A DNA stretch of 64,000 nt from Agarivorans sp. Toyoura001 (GCF_005405585.1 NZ_BJEQ01000010.1:93192-157191); one strand, 5' to 3'. Counted from the first letter of the stretch, positions 25,830-35,673 are shown. A program made the numbers and translations. Notes: generated by a model from the letters alone, not told the origin.

Positions 25830-27839
25830 ATGGAATATTTACCTCCTATATCAGTAAGTTTTGTTTGGCATCCAACAGATAACGAAGTTGTACGACCTAT
25901 TTTAGATTTCTTCCAAAGTAATTTGGCACGCAACAAAGATAAGCCCTTTTCTAGAACGCTAAATATTCCCCTTTTTTTCTACAGCTCTCAGTCTGAAAAT
26001 ACCATTCCTCACACTTTTCCTAATGCAAACGCAAGCACCTCTATTACATTTGTTTTTACGAGCCAGCATACAATTGGTATTTCAATTTGGAAAGCATACA
26101 TAGAAGAATCTCCAGTTACGGATTCAACTTTTATAGTCCCTATTGCGATTGATGATTTTGGCTTAAGTCATGGTGGTAATATTGCAGGTGTTAATTGCAT
26201 ACGCTTAGATGATTTTGAAGCTTTATCACCAGAACAGACAGTTATGTCGGTATCTGTTTCTATGATTCATGAAATTACGAGAAGGTTGGATTACTCTAGT
26301 GATCTAATTAATGAAAAAGGTACAGATTCATCCTTGAAGTTGTTTTTGAGCCATTGCAAAACGAGAAACACTGGGGTTCGCTATGCAACAGCACTTAAAC
26401 GTTATATCGACGACTCCAATATGACTCGTTTTTTTGATGTGAATGATATTTCTCCTGGATTTTCTTTTGAAAGCGAAATTTCTCAGCACATCGCTTCATC
26501 AACCTTGGTGATATTTGAAACTGATGAATACTCTTCACGTTACTGGTGCCAGCGTGAAGTCCTACTCGCTAAGCAACTAAACCGGCCAATTATTGTTGTC
26601 AATTGCTTGGAGAGTTTTGAAGATAGAATTCTTCCTGCTTCATCAAACGTCCCTTCTCTTCACGTTGAAGCGAGCTCAGATTTAAGTCTCGATAATATTT
26701 TGCGTATTCTCGTTACTGCATTGTTGGAATCTCTCCGGTTTACTTATGCTTATAAGAAACTTGAGGGGTTCAAACTAGCAAGTTGGATACCATCTGATAG
26801 CTTAGTTTTAGCAAGGCCTCCCGAAATACAGCAGGTTGTAGAACTCAGGGAGAAGGGTACAACAATCAACAAAATTTGCTACCCAGAACCTCCAATGTAT
26901 GAAGAGGAAACCACTTGGCTAGCTTATTTTAATATGGAAGCTTTTACCCCTTTATGGCGCCAAGAGGAAAATAATATATTTGAGAGCTTTAGTATTGGTA
27001 TCTCAATATCTGACCCTGTATATGATGAAGGCGAAACTGACCACATAAACCCTGATACTTTGACACATTTATCACAGGACCTTGCTCGACATCTGCTTGC
27101 TAGGTCGGCTTCTCTTATTTACGGTGGAGACCTGAGAGATAATGGTTTTACACAGTTCATTCTAGACGAGGCAAGGGTACTTCAGGAGCGTTTACAGCAA
27201 GTGGCTCCCCCAGTTAAGAACTTTCTCGCCTGGCCGCTACACCTTGATAGTAAATCGACAATTCAATTCAGAGCTAAGTATGGTGATGCTATCACTTTAG
27301 TGGAGAGCATAGCTCCTAAAGGTGTGGATGCAGGAAAGTTTTTACCACCAGATACTCCAGATAATTTACTGTATTGGTCTAGAAGTTTGACTCAAATGAG
27401 GCAGGACTTAGTAAGCGAATCAGGAGTCCGTATTTGTGCAGGTGGCAAATTTTCTAATTTTAAAGGGAAGATGCCTGGGGTTCTTGAGGAAATCATGCTT
27501 GCCTTGGACTCAGCTAAGCCGCTTTATCTTCTTGGAGGGTTTGGCGGTGTAGTGAGTGAAGTCTCAGATGTACTTTTACATAAGCAAAAAATCTTTAAGT
27601 TGTCTCAAATATGGATTCAAGATAATCAGGCCGGATATTCGGAGTTGCAGTTCTTAGCTAAAGCAAGTAACGAGCACTATGATTCTCTTGAAGTTGAAAA
27701 AAAACTGCTCACCTTAGATATTGTTTCATTGTCAGCTAATGCGGGCCTAAGCGAAAGTGATTATCGTAAACTCATGGTATCGTCGTTTGTGGATGAATGT
27801 GTTCACTTGGTAATGAAAGGGATCAAAAACCTGAGATAG
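25830..27839 (+). CDS. TIR-SLOG fusion protein (TIR-like + TIR + SLOG)
   Basis: 669 residues, three parts. Residues 5-155 (ISVSFVWHPTDNEVVRPI start) look like a divergent TIR-like fold. Residues 168-300 are a canonical TIR domain: LFLSHCK, DVNDISPG, then RYWCQREVLLAKQLN with catalytic Glu243. Residues 385-665 are a SLOG (Rossmann-like, LOG/DprA-related) domain: IGISISDP, LIYGGD (429-434), ICAGGK (535-540), PGVLEE (549-554) and LLGGFGG (567-573). SLOG domains bind nucleotides or NAD-derived signals; in ThsA a SLOG domain senses cyclic ADP-ribose and triggers NADase activity. Here a TIR effector gated by a SLOG sensor is the natural reading, inferred. It resembles the TIR/PNP-associated SLOG class. 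Confidence 0.85.
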   Translation: MEYLPPISVSFVWHPTDNEVVRPILDFFQSNLARNKDKPFSRTLNIPLFFYSSQSENTIPHTFPNANASTSITFVFTSQHTIGISIWKAYIEESPVTDSTFIVPIAIDDFGLSHGGNIAGVNCIRLDDFEALSPEQTVMSVSVSMIHEITRRLDYSSDLINEKGTDSSLKLFLSHCKTRNTGVRYATALKRYIDDSNMTRFFDVNDISPGFSFESEISQHIASSTLVIFETDEYSSRYWCQREVLLAKQLNRPIIVVNCLESFEDRILPASSNVPSLHVEASSDLSLDNILRILVTALLESLRFTYAYKKLEGFKLASWIPSDSLVLARPPEIQQVVELREKGTTINKICYPEPPMYEEETTWLAYFNMEAFTPLWRQEENNIFESFSIGISISDPVYDEGETDHINPDTLTHLSQDLARHLLARSASLIYGGDLRDNGFTQFILDEARVLQERLQQVAPPVKNFLAWPLHLDSKSTIQFRAKYGDAITLVESIAPKGVDAGKFLPPDTPDNLLYWSRSLTQMRQDLVSESGVRICAGGKFSNFKGKMPGVLEEIMLALDSAKPLYLLGGFGGVVSEVSDVLLHKQKIFKLSQIWIQDNQAGYSELQFLAKASNEHYDSLEVEKKLLTLDIVSLSANAGLSESDYRKLMVSSFVDECVHLVMKGIKNLR

Positions 27840-27950
27840 TAATTACCAACTCAGTCATGCGGTACCTTGCTTAGCTATCTTGGGGTATAAAGTGGGGTTC
27901 CTTGTGATTGTTTTTAAAATTTTAATTTAAAATTAATTGGTTAAAATCGT

Positions 27951-28000
27951 ATGGGCGGCATGATGTAATCATCGCTCCAGCTATTCATAGAAACTCATAA
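27951..28000. repeat. attR: second copy of the 50-bp groEL-end repeat
   Basis: Identical to 11104-11153, including the last six groEL codons and stop out of context, 111 bp after the TIR-SLOG stop. It marks the right boundary of the island; chromosomal sequence resumes with the terminator at 28011. Confidence 0.95.
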
Positions 28001-28010
28001 GGTTTCTAAA

Positions 28011-28042
28011 AGCCGGTAAAGCTTAGCTTTACCGGCTTTTTT
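28011..28042 (+). terminator. original groEL terminator, now beyond attR
   Basis: Perfect 12-bp stem AGCCGGTAAAGC / GCTTTACCGGCT with loop TTA and a T6 run. It starts 11 bp after attR, matching the spacing of the terminator after attL. Inferred to be the pre-insertion groESL terminator. Confidence 0.9.
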
Positions 28043-28655
28043 ATTGCTGTAATTTTTGTATTCTGACTATCAATTACTAACAACTCCGCTCTAGATTGAT
28101 TACAGAAAGGCTATAGGGATTAGAGGGGCGGCTATTGGTTGCTCGGCTTTAAGTCTGAATAAGCCAAGTTAATGAAGTACAGCATAACTAAACTGAATAC
28201 TTAGCAAGCTAATTGAACGCCATTCGGGCATGCGTCATGTTCACTGTCGCCTTAATATTCTTAATCGTGAAAGCATGCCTTTATTTCCAAACTATGGCCA
28301 CAAAATTTCCACCATCGCACTTTGCATTGAATCCCGCTATTGATTTTACTATTTAGGCTACCAATTACTATTCAGCAACAGAGTTGGTTTAGGTATAAAA
28401 ATCTAGCCCTGTTGGTTTTTAACAGTTAAGGCCTTGCCTCACAAAATCAGTAGTGACTTTTTAGTCAGCAATGAAGCGTGATGGACTTCACTTACCATAC
28501 AACCACTAAATATATACTTATCAATAAGGTGTTAATGCCTTAGGTGTGCCTTTGCCTCGCACTAAAAAGATAACAAATTTGCAGTTACTAAGGATTTCTT
28601 GGCGGCTGTAAACGCAGAGCAAAGTACGGAATAATCGTTATAGTGGGAATAACAA
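28043..28655. other. 613-bp intergenic region, nothing identified
   Basis: Between the displaced groEL terminator and the glucan-hydrolase lipoprotein. I see no supported ORF, tRNA or clear riboswitch. It must contain the promoter of the downstream gene; no regulator site stood out. Confidence 0.4.
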
Positions 28656-31600
28656 ATGCTAACAAAAATTACAGTGAGCAGAGGTTTTATTGGCCTTAGC
28701 TCAATTATATTGCTGAACGGCTGTTTATCTGATGATTCATCGTTAAATTGCGCTCCGCCCTTAGAACAAAATGCCGAGGGTACTGCTTGTGTCAGTGTTG
28801 CTCCTTATCAAGTTCCTTTATTTTTGAAAGGTAGCTTTAGCGGTTGGTCTGCCGAAGAGAAGTTTAAGCTGAGCTTTAATGGCGAAAATTATCACTTAGA
28901 TAACACTGAATTTACCGCAGGAGTCCATGAGTTTAAGGTAGCCGATGAAAACTGGACCTTAGAGACAACCTTTACAGCAAATATTGATGAGCTAACTCAG
29001 CTCAGCCCTAACACCGATTACCCTCTAGCCACTGGCGAAGCAGCTGCGAACATGTCTTTGGTGTTAGAAAATGCAGGTGTTTATGATTTTGTGTTAACGG
29101 TAGGCGAGGATCTCTCTTCTCCGGTATTTAGTTACAAGGAAGATATACCTCCATTAGCTCAAAAACTCTATATTCGCGGCGGCTTTAATGGCTGGACCAG
29201 TGATGATGAGCTGAAGTATTTAGGTGATAACCAATATCAGCTAACTAAGCAAATCGCCCCCGGTAACCATGAGTTTAAATTGGCTTATGCTGATTGGTCG
29301 AGCGAGTGGGTGTTGGATGCCGATAATCCGGTGGTGGCAGAGCTAGATAAAGAATACACCTTGGAGGAAAGTGGTCCGAACAGTAGTTTTTTTGTTACAG
29401 AAACGGCTTTTTACCAGTTTACTATCGATGCTAGCCAACCTTCTGCACTGGTCTTTAGTGTTACTGAAACCGATGGTAGCGGTGATGTAACCATAGATCC
29501 CCATTTAGATCATGAGCTCACCCTTGAGCTGAATTACCCGAATACCATTGATGACGATGTTAGCAAAGCGACGTTTTCAGTTAAAACGGCAGCGGCAGAA
29601 CTACGCGAATATGCCCAATCAACGACTCAAGATTTACGGGACCCCGGCAATAACTACGTACTTTACCAAGAGCTAGCTGGCCAGGCTAAGGTACGTACCG
29701 GAAACATTGCCTTTGACGGCTTGTTTGCGCTGGCCCTAAATGAAACGCTGCAAAATAGCGTAAGCGAAATTGTTGATGACAATTACAACGGGGGTGGAGC
29801 TATTCCATGTGATTGTTTTGAAACGGGAGCTAAATGGCACTACGTGTGGACCAGAGATCTGTCTTACGCTGCTCATTTGGGCTTGGCAATGATTGATCCT
29901 CTGCGTGTTAAAAACTCTTTGGAATTTAAGCTGTCACCATACCGTGAAGGGCAAACTAAACCCGCTTATGCAAAAGGGTCTGACGATGGCTTACAGATTG
30001 TACAAGATACTGGCACGGGCGGAAGTTGGCCAATCAGTACCGACCGTGTTACTTGGGCAATGGGGGCGGAAAAGCTACTGCATAATTTGAGTGGCAATGA
30101 TCGAACAGCTTTTGTGAACCAAGCATACCCTGCATTAGTTAATACCTTAGAGAATGATCGTGTTGCTGCGTTTGACACGCAAGACGGCTTATATAGAGGC
30201 GAACAGTCGTTTCTTGATTGGCGTGAACAAAGCTACGCCAGCTGGATTGTTAACGACATTGCTAGCCTAGGCAGCAGCAAAGCCTTATCAACTAATGTGC
30301 TTCACTACCAAGCGATTCAGCTGGCTGCATCGTTAGCCCAAGAGTTGGGGGACAGTGTTGCGTCAGCTACGTATCTGGGTTGGGCAAGTGACCTTAAAGA
30401 TGCTATTAACCAAGAGTTTTGGTTAGCTGATAAAGGTTTGTACAGTAGCATTATTGCAGGTCATCAAGATGGCGCAGCCTTATACAAGTTTGATTGGTTA
30501 GGCCAAGCTTTAGCGGTGGTAAGTGGTATTGCTGATAGTTCGCGAGCGGCGAGTGTTGTGGCCAATTATCCACACGGTGACTTAGGCGCGCCGGTTATCT
30601 TTCCTCAGCAACCGGGAATTGCTGTTTACCACAATCGTGCAGTTTGGCCATTTGTGACTGCTTATGGGTTGAAAGCGGCGATAAGCACCAATAATGTTGC
30701 GGTGGCCGATGCTGCCTTTGATACCCTGATTCGGGCTGCATCGCTGAATCTGTCGAATATGGAAAACCTAGAATGGTTAAGCCTTAAACCTAATTTATTG
30801 GATATCGATAATCCGGGATTATCTGGGCCGGTGATTAATTCGACTCGCCAGCTTTGGTCTGTGGGGGCCTATGTAGGCATGGTGGTTGAGGGTGTGTTTG
30901 GCGTGCAAACAGAAGAGAGCGGCATAAATCTCAATCCGTTTATCACCAGTAAATTACGCCGTACCCTGTTTGCCAATAACAGTACTATTAGTTTACAAGG
31001 GCTTACCCTGCGTGGTCACAATATTGATGTACAAATCGAATTGCCCGCAGAGAGTGACGAGCCTGGCTATTATCCTGTTCAAAGTGTCAGCTTAAATGGG
31101 ACAAGCAATGCTTCTTCAATCGCCTGGTCGGCATTGGCAGACAGTAATAGCATAGTGATTACACTAGGAGATTTGGTAGCAGGAGCTAATGATATTACTC
31201 AGGTGACAGCTGAGGCTCTAGCTAGCCAAGCCCTACAAGTGTTTGCTCCATTCTCTCCAGTGATCGAACGAGTATTTTTAGAGGCAGGCAAGCTAGCGCT
31301 AGAGATAAGTGATACTCAAAACAACGAACCAGTAAGTTATCGCATCTACCGTAATGGTGATCAAATTGGCGCTCAACAAGCCTTAGGCGTTTATGTAGAC
31401 AACATTGCCCCCGAAGCAGGCGTTGCTGATTGTTATAGCGTAGAAGCAGTATTTAGCACCTCAGACAATGTTTCGCATCACAGTGTGCCGCAGTGTTATT
31501 CATCGGGCCAAGAAATACTGGTGAGTGATTCTCGGGTAAGTAGTAACGTTGCGGCAAGCCCTGCCGATGCGGTGATTGCTCAAGCTTACTTAAAGCAATG

Positions 31601-31994
31601 GGGTAACCAAGGCGATAGTTTAAGTGTGAGCAATTTACAAATTAGCGCCAACGGCAGCTATAACATTCAACTTAAATACCATAATGACCATAACGCGATT
31701 AATTTAGGGGTAACTAACGCCGTGAAATGGATGGCGGTTAAAAATAGCAGTGGTGATTTAGTGGCAGAAGGGCCAATTCAAATGCCACATGCGCGTACTC
31801 AGGCTAATACTAAGCCACTGGTATACTCTACACCGCTGCAGGCTGAGTTAGCCATTGGCAGCTACTCACTGGCTTTGTACGATTTTTACAATATGAGTTA
31901 TTTGGCTGCTAATAGCACTTTTACTGATACCAAAGATGCTGCTATTAACTTGCTCGATATTGCAGCTATTCGAATCCAAGCAGCGGTTAAATAA
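28656..31994 (+). CDS. six-hairpin glycoside hydrolase lipoprotein with starch-binding-like modules
   Basis: 1112 residues. A signal peptide with lipobox LLNGC (Cys23) makes it a lipoprotein, likely on the outer membrane. Two related modules (about 50-135 and 168-270; FLKGSFSGW and YIRGGFNGW) look like CBM48/pullulanase-type alpha-glucan-binding domains. The catalytic part (about 300-770), with WHYVWTRDLSYAAHLGL and STDRVTWAMGAEK, is an (alpha/alpha)6 barrel as in glucoamylase (GH15) or debranching-type enzymes. Beta-rich domains follow, including a fibronectin-III-like stretch near 870-950 and a final carbohydrate-binding-like region. Probable role: surface release of glucose from starch-like polymers. 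The family number is uncertain. It is monocistronic. Confidence 0.7.
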   Translation: MLTKITVSRGFIGLSSIILLNGCLSDDSSLNCAPPLEQNAEGTACVSVAPYQVPLFLKGSFSGWSAEEKFKLSFNGENYHLDNTEFTAGVHEFKVADENWTLETTFTANIDELTQLSPNTDYPLATGEAAANMSLVLENAGVYDFVLTVGEDLSSPVFSYKEDIPPLAQKLYIRGGFNGWTSDDELKYLGDNQYQLTKQIAPGNHEFKLAYADWSSEWVLDADNPVVAELDKEYTLEESGPNSSFFVTETAFYQFTIDASQPSALVFSVTETDGSGDVTIDPHLDHELTLELNYPNTIDDDVSKATFSVKTAAAELREYAQSTTQDLRDPGNNYVLYQELAGQAKVRTGNIAFDGLFALALNETLQNSVSEIVDDNYNGGGAIPCDCFETGAKWHYVWTRDLSYAAHLGLAMIDPLRVKNSLEFKLSPYREGQTKPAYAKGSDDGLQIVQDTGTGGSWPISTDRVTWAMGAEKLLHNLSGNDRTAFVNQAYPALVNTLENDRVAAFDTQDGLYRGEQSFLDWREQSYASWIVNDIASLGSSKALSTNVLHYQAIQLAASLAQELGDSVASATYLGWASDLKDAINQEFWLADKGLYSSIIAGHQDGAALYKFDWLGQALAVVSGIADSSRAASVVANYPHGDLGAPVIFPQQPGIAVYHNRAVWPFVTAYGLKAAISTNNVAVADAAFDTLIRAASLNLSNMENLEWLSLKPNLLDIDNPGLSGPVINSTRQLWSVGAYVGMVVEGVFGVQTEESGINLNPFITSKLRRTLFANNSTISLQGLTLRGHNIDVQIELPAESDEPGYYPVQSVSLNGTSNASSIAWSALADSNSIVITLGDLVAGANDITQVTAEALASQALQVFAPFSPVIERVFLEAGKLALEISDTQNNEPVSYRIYRNGDQIGAQQALGVYVDNIAPEAGVADCYSVEAVFSTSDNVSHHSVPQCYSSGQEILVSDSRVSSNVAASPADAVIAQAYLKQWGNQGDSLSVSNLQISANGSYNIQLKYHNDHNAINLGVTNAVKWMAVKNSSGDLVAEGPIQMPHARTQANTKPLVYSTPLQAELAIGSYSLALYDFYNMSYLAANSTFTDTKDAAINLLDIAAIRIQAAVK

Positions 31995-32005
31995 CCTACT
32001 AGTTA

Positions 32006-32037
32006 AACAGCCAGTTGCTTTGCTACTGGCTGTTTTT
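32006..32037 (+). terminator. terminator after glycoside hydrolase gene
   Basis: Stem ACAGCCAGT / ACTGGCTGT with a T5 run, 12 bp after the stop codon. Confidence 0.88.
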
Positions 32038-32209
32038 CCCATCTAGCAATACCTGCCTTTCTGGCTTGAATCTTCATTTAGCTACTAGTCACTCCCTAAC
32101 TGAAGAAGCATATTTGATGAACCGATAACTAATGATGGTAAGCTAAGGAAAAATGATTAGCTATTGCAGCACTGCGCTAGTGTTCAGCAAAGTTGAAAAT
32201 GAGAATTAA

Positions 32210-33100
32210 ATGAATTTAAGAGATCTAGAATACTTGGTTGCTCTACAAGAGCTGAAACACTTCCGCAAAGCGGCAGAAAAGTGTTTTGTTAGCCAACCTA
32301 CCTTAAGCGGGCAAATTGCTAAGTTAGAAGAAGAACTCGGTTTACTGCTGATTGAGCGAACATCGCGGAAGGTGATTTTCACCCATGCAGGCGATGAGCT
32401 TGCTGCTAAGGCGCGTACTATTCTTCTTGAGGTTAAGGGCTTGAAAGACATGGCTAAAAGCTTCCAGGCACCTATGGCTGGGCCGCTGCATGTAGGTTTA
32501 ATTCCTACAGTTGCGCCTTATTTGTTACCCAAAATCGTGCCACATATTCGTGAAGAGTTTAGTGAAATGGAGTTGTTTCTGTATGAGGAACAAACTCATG
32601 TTTTATTACAAAGATTAGAAGAGGGCGAGCTTGATTGTCTGCTGCTGGCTTATTTACCAGACATGGAGCGCTTTGGCTCAATTGATTTGTTTGATGAACC
32701 CTTAATGCTGGCAATGCCAAGCAATCATAAATGGCAGAATCAGCAGGAAGTTCAACTCTCTGAACTGAGCGGTGAGCAGGTGTTAATGTTAGAAGATGGC
32801 CACTGTTTGCGTGACCAAGCGATGGGTTACTGTTTTGCCGCTGGTGCCAAAGAAGATACCAGTTTTAAAGCAACCAGCTTAGAAACCTTACGGCATATGG
32901 TTGCGGCCGGAATGGGTATTACCTTATTACCTCAACTCGCGATACCAGATACTGAAGAACAAAATGGCATTTGTTATCGCCACTTTAGCTCCCCAGAGCC
33001 TAGTCGCCGAATAAGTCTGCTTTATAGAAACAACTCAGTTCGACGACCATGCTTTAATCAGTTAGCTAAACTGATTCAATCTCATACAGAGTTAGCTTAG
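32210..33100 (+). CDS. oxyR: hydrogen peroxide-sensing regulator OxyR
   Basis: LysR-family peroxide sensor, 296 residues. The N-terminal HTH is MNLRDLEYLVALQELKHF with PTLSGQIAKLE. The redox pair Cys199 and Cys208 sit in DGHCLRDQAMGYC at the same numbering as in E. coli OxyR, where they form the activating disulfide. Oxidised OxyR activates catalase, peroxiredoxin and iron-control genes. No target gene is adjacent. Its 3' end overlaps the convergent mrcA gene by 4 bp. Confidence 0.96.
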   Translation: MNLRDLEYLVALQELKHFRKAAEKCFVSQPTLSGQIAKLEEELGLLLIERTSRKVIFTHAGDELAAKARTILLEVKGLKDMAKSFQAPMAGPLHVGLIPTVAPYLLPKIVPHIREEFSEMELFLYEEQTHVLLQRLEEGELDCLLLAYLPDMERFGSIDLFDEPLMLAMPSNHKWQNQQEVQLSELSGEQVLMLEDGHCLRDQAMGYCFAAGAKEDTSFKATSLETLRHMVAAGMGITLLPQLAIPDTEEQNGICYRHFSSPEPSRRISLLYRNNSVRRPCFNQLAKLIQSHTELA

Positions 33101-35673
33101 AACAACTCTTCTTCTTCACTATCAAATACTGAACCTGAAGATGGTTTTACATATTCTTTGGGTTCGGTACCGTTCTCGAAGTACTCAAAGCGAGTCGTGT
33201 GATCGCTCGATTTGGTCAACAAACCGGTGGTGCGATCAATCCTTACCGTGCTTACGTTTTTAGGTGGTGTGAAGGCTTGTTCTGGCACGCCCTCTAAACC
33301 TACTTTCATAAAATCGATCCAGGCTGGTTGAGCAGTTCTTGCGCCGAACTCTTTGCCGGTAACTTGGTTTTTGTCTAAATTAGCATTGTACGATGCCTCG
33401 CCTAACTCGCGGTTAAAGTCATCAAAACCAATCCAAGATGTCACCACTAGGTCGGGAGAGAAACCTGAGAACCAGGCGTCTTTGGCATCGTTTGTTGTAC
33501 CCGTTTTACCGGCTATGTCTCGACGTTTAAGCTCTTTCGCAGCTCGCCAACCGGTTCCATTCCAACCTGTTTTATGTGCCCAACTACCACCGCCCCAAAC
33601 GGCACTGTTCATCGCTTGCGAGACCAAAAACGCATTTTCAGCACTAATAATTCTTGGTGCTAAATCATCTTCTTGAGCAAATGAAATATCACATTGTTTT
33701 AAAGGATTACCTTTAACATTGAGTAACTTGCCCAAACTAGGGGCGTGTTCAATGATGTCAAAACATGAATCACAGGCTACTTTTGGCAATTGTTGGAAGA
33801 TGATATTGCCTTCGCCATCTTCTATACGGTCAATAAAGTAAGGACTCACTAAATATCCACCATTGGCAAAAGAACCATAGGCACTGGCAACTTGCATGGG
33901 CGTTAAAGATGCAGAGCCTAAAGAGAGAGATTCGTTGCGCGGTAGCTCGTTTGCTGGGAAGCCAAACTTGGCTAAATGTTTAATAACGGCATCTATACCT
34001 AAGTCTCGCATTAAACGTACTGAAACAACGTTTTTAGATTGAGCTAAAGCCACTCGCAGACGGATAGGGCCATCATAAACAGGCGGGGAGTTTTTCGGGC
34101 GCCAAGCCACTCCCATTGCCTTATCCCAACGGTTAATAGGTGCATCGTTCTCCAATGTGGCTAAGGTCATACCCTGCTCAAAGGCTGCCGAGTACAAAAA
34201 TGGTTTTATATTTGAGCCTACTTGACGGCTGGCCTGAGTAACTCGGTTAAATTTGCTTTGATTAAAGCTAAACCCGCCCACTAAAGCTTCTACAGCTCCG
34301 TCTAATGGAGAAATAGCTATTAGTGCGGCTCCAGCATCCGGAAGCTGAGAAAGCGAGTAGCTGCTTGCTAGAGGCTGGCTCTCAGGCTCACTGCTGTCAC
34401 TAGCTTCTTTGTCTGCGGTATCTAGGTTATCGGCGATTGCTTCTACCCATACTACATCACCGGCAGATAGTATCTCACTGGCTACCTTAGGCGCAGGGCC
34501 TTGGCGAGTATCAGTAATAAACCGACGTGCCCATTTCATATCATCCCAGGCGATTACACCAAGCTTTCCACCTTTAACTAGAATATTTGCGCTGTTGTCA
34601 GTAGTCGATATTACTGCTGCAGCACGTAGTACACCGTAATTAGGTAAACTGGCGAGTTGTTTGTTTATGTCTTCTTGGCTTAACGCTGGTTCTTGGTCTT
34701 TCCATAGCTGTTTAATCGCGCCGCGAAAACCATGGCGTTGATCATAACTTTTAAGGTTTGTTCGTAACGCGTCGGTTGCGGCATTTTGTCGTTTGGCAGT
34801 CACGGTGGTATACACATCCATGCCTGTCGTGTACGCATCTTCGCCAAATTGCTCGAGAATTTGCTGACGAACCATCTCGGCCAAATAAGGCGCAGCGAGG
34901 CTGATTTCAGCGCCGTGATAAGTCGCTGTAATCGGTGCTTGATTCGCTTCATCAAAGCTTGCTTGATCAATATAGCCGGTTTCTAACATACGGCCCAATA
35001 CCACACGGCGACGGTCACGGGCACGTTCTGGAGAGCGAATAGGGTTTAACGCAGAAGGAGCCTTGGGCAAACCCGCAATAACCGCTATTTGCGGTAGTGT
35101 AAGCTGGTCGACTGTTTTTCCGTAATATACTTGTGCAGCGGCGCCGACACCAAATGAGCGATAGCCCAAGGGGATTTTATTGAGATATAAAGCAAGAATT
35201 TCATCTTTCGATAATTCCTGTTCAATCTTAATCGCTAAAAAGATCTCCTTGATCTTACGGATGTAAGTTTTTTCCCGAGTTAAGAAAAAGTTACGCGCTA
35301 CTTGTTGAGTAATAGTACTTGCGCCTTGGCTTTTTTCGCCAGTAGCGATCAAGTTTACTGCAGCCCGAGTAATACCAATTGGGTCGATACCTGGATGTGA
35401 ATAGAAGCGGGCATCTTCGGTAGCCAAAAATGCTTGCAGCATTTGTTCGGGAACCTCATCAATTTGTAAGGGAATACGGCGTTTCTCTCCAAATTGGGAG
35501 ATTAACTCGCCATCCGCACTAAATACTCGCATGGGTGTTTGTAGTTGCACATCTCGTAAAGTTGTCACGTCGGGCAACTGAGGTGCAAAATAAAAATATA
35601 ATGCAGTGACTGCTGCTAGCCCAAGGCTAAACCCTAAGAAAATCAAAAATAACAGTCTTTTAAGCCATTTCAT
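33097..35673 (-). CDS. mrcA: penicillin-binding protein 1A
   Basis: Bifunctional peptidoglycan synthase, 858 residues, anchored by one N-terminal membrane helix (LLFLIFLGFSLGLAAVTALYF). The glycosyltransferase-51 domain has ATEDARFYSHPGID and GASTITQQVARNFFL. The transpeptidase domain has the SNIK active-site tetrad (catalytic Ser), a later SxN box, and KTGTTNDAKDAWF. An OB-like insertion lies between them. It is the large PBP1A class with length typical of gammaproteobacteria. It is divergent from pilMNOPQ, as in Vibrio, Shewanella and Pseudomonas, with about 160 bp of shared control region. Confidence 0.97.
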   Translation of the reverse strand: MKWLKRLLFLIFLGFSLGLAAVTALYFYFAPQLPDVTTLRDVQLQTPMRVFSADGELISQFGEKRRIPLQIDEVPEQMLQAFLATEDARFYSHPGIDPIGITRAAVNLIATGEKSQGASTITQQVARNFFLTREKTYIRKIKEIFLAIKIEQELSKDEILALYLNKIPLGYRSFGVGAAAQVYYGKTVDQLTLPQIAVIAGLPKAPSALNPIRSPERARDRRRVVLGRMLETGYIDQASFDEANQAPITATYHGAEISLAAPYLAEMVRQQILEQFGEDAYTTGMDVYTTVTAKRQNAATDALRTNLKSYDQRHGFRGAIKQLWKDQEPALSQEDINKQLASLPNYGVLRAAAVISTTDNSANILVKGGKLGVIAWDDMKWARRFITDTRQGPAPKVASEILSAGDVVWVEAIADNLDTADKEASDSSEPESQPLASSYSLSQLPDAGAALIAISPLDGAVEALVGGFSFNQSKFNRVTQASRQVGSNIKPFLYSAAFEQGMTLATLENDAPINRWDKAMGVAWRPKNSPPVYDGPIRLRVALAQSKNVVSVRLMRDLGIDAVIKHLAKFGFPANELPRNESLSLGSASLTPMQVASAYGSFANGGYLVSPYFIDRIEDGEGNIIFQQLPKVACDSCFDIIEHAPSLGKLLNVKGNPLKQCDISFAQEDDLAPRIISAENAFLVSQAMNSAVWGGGSWAHKTGWNGTGWRAAKELKRRDIAGKTGTTNDAKDAWFSGFSPDLVVTSWIGFDDFNRELGEASYNANLDKNQVTGKEFGARTAQPAWIDFMKVGLEGVPEQAFTPPKNVSTVRIDRTTGLLTKSSDHTTRFEYFENGTEPKEYVKPSSGSVFDSEEEELF

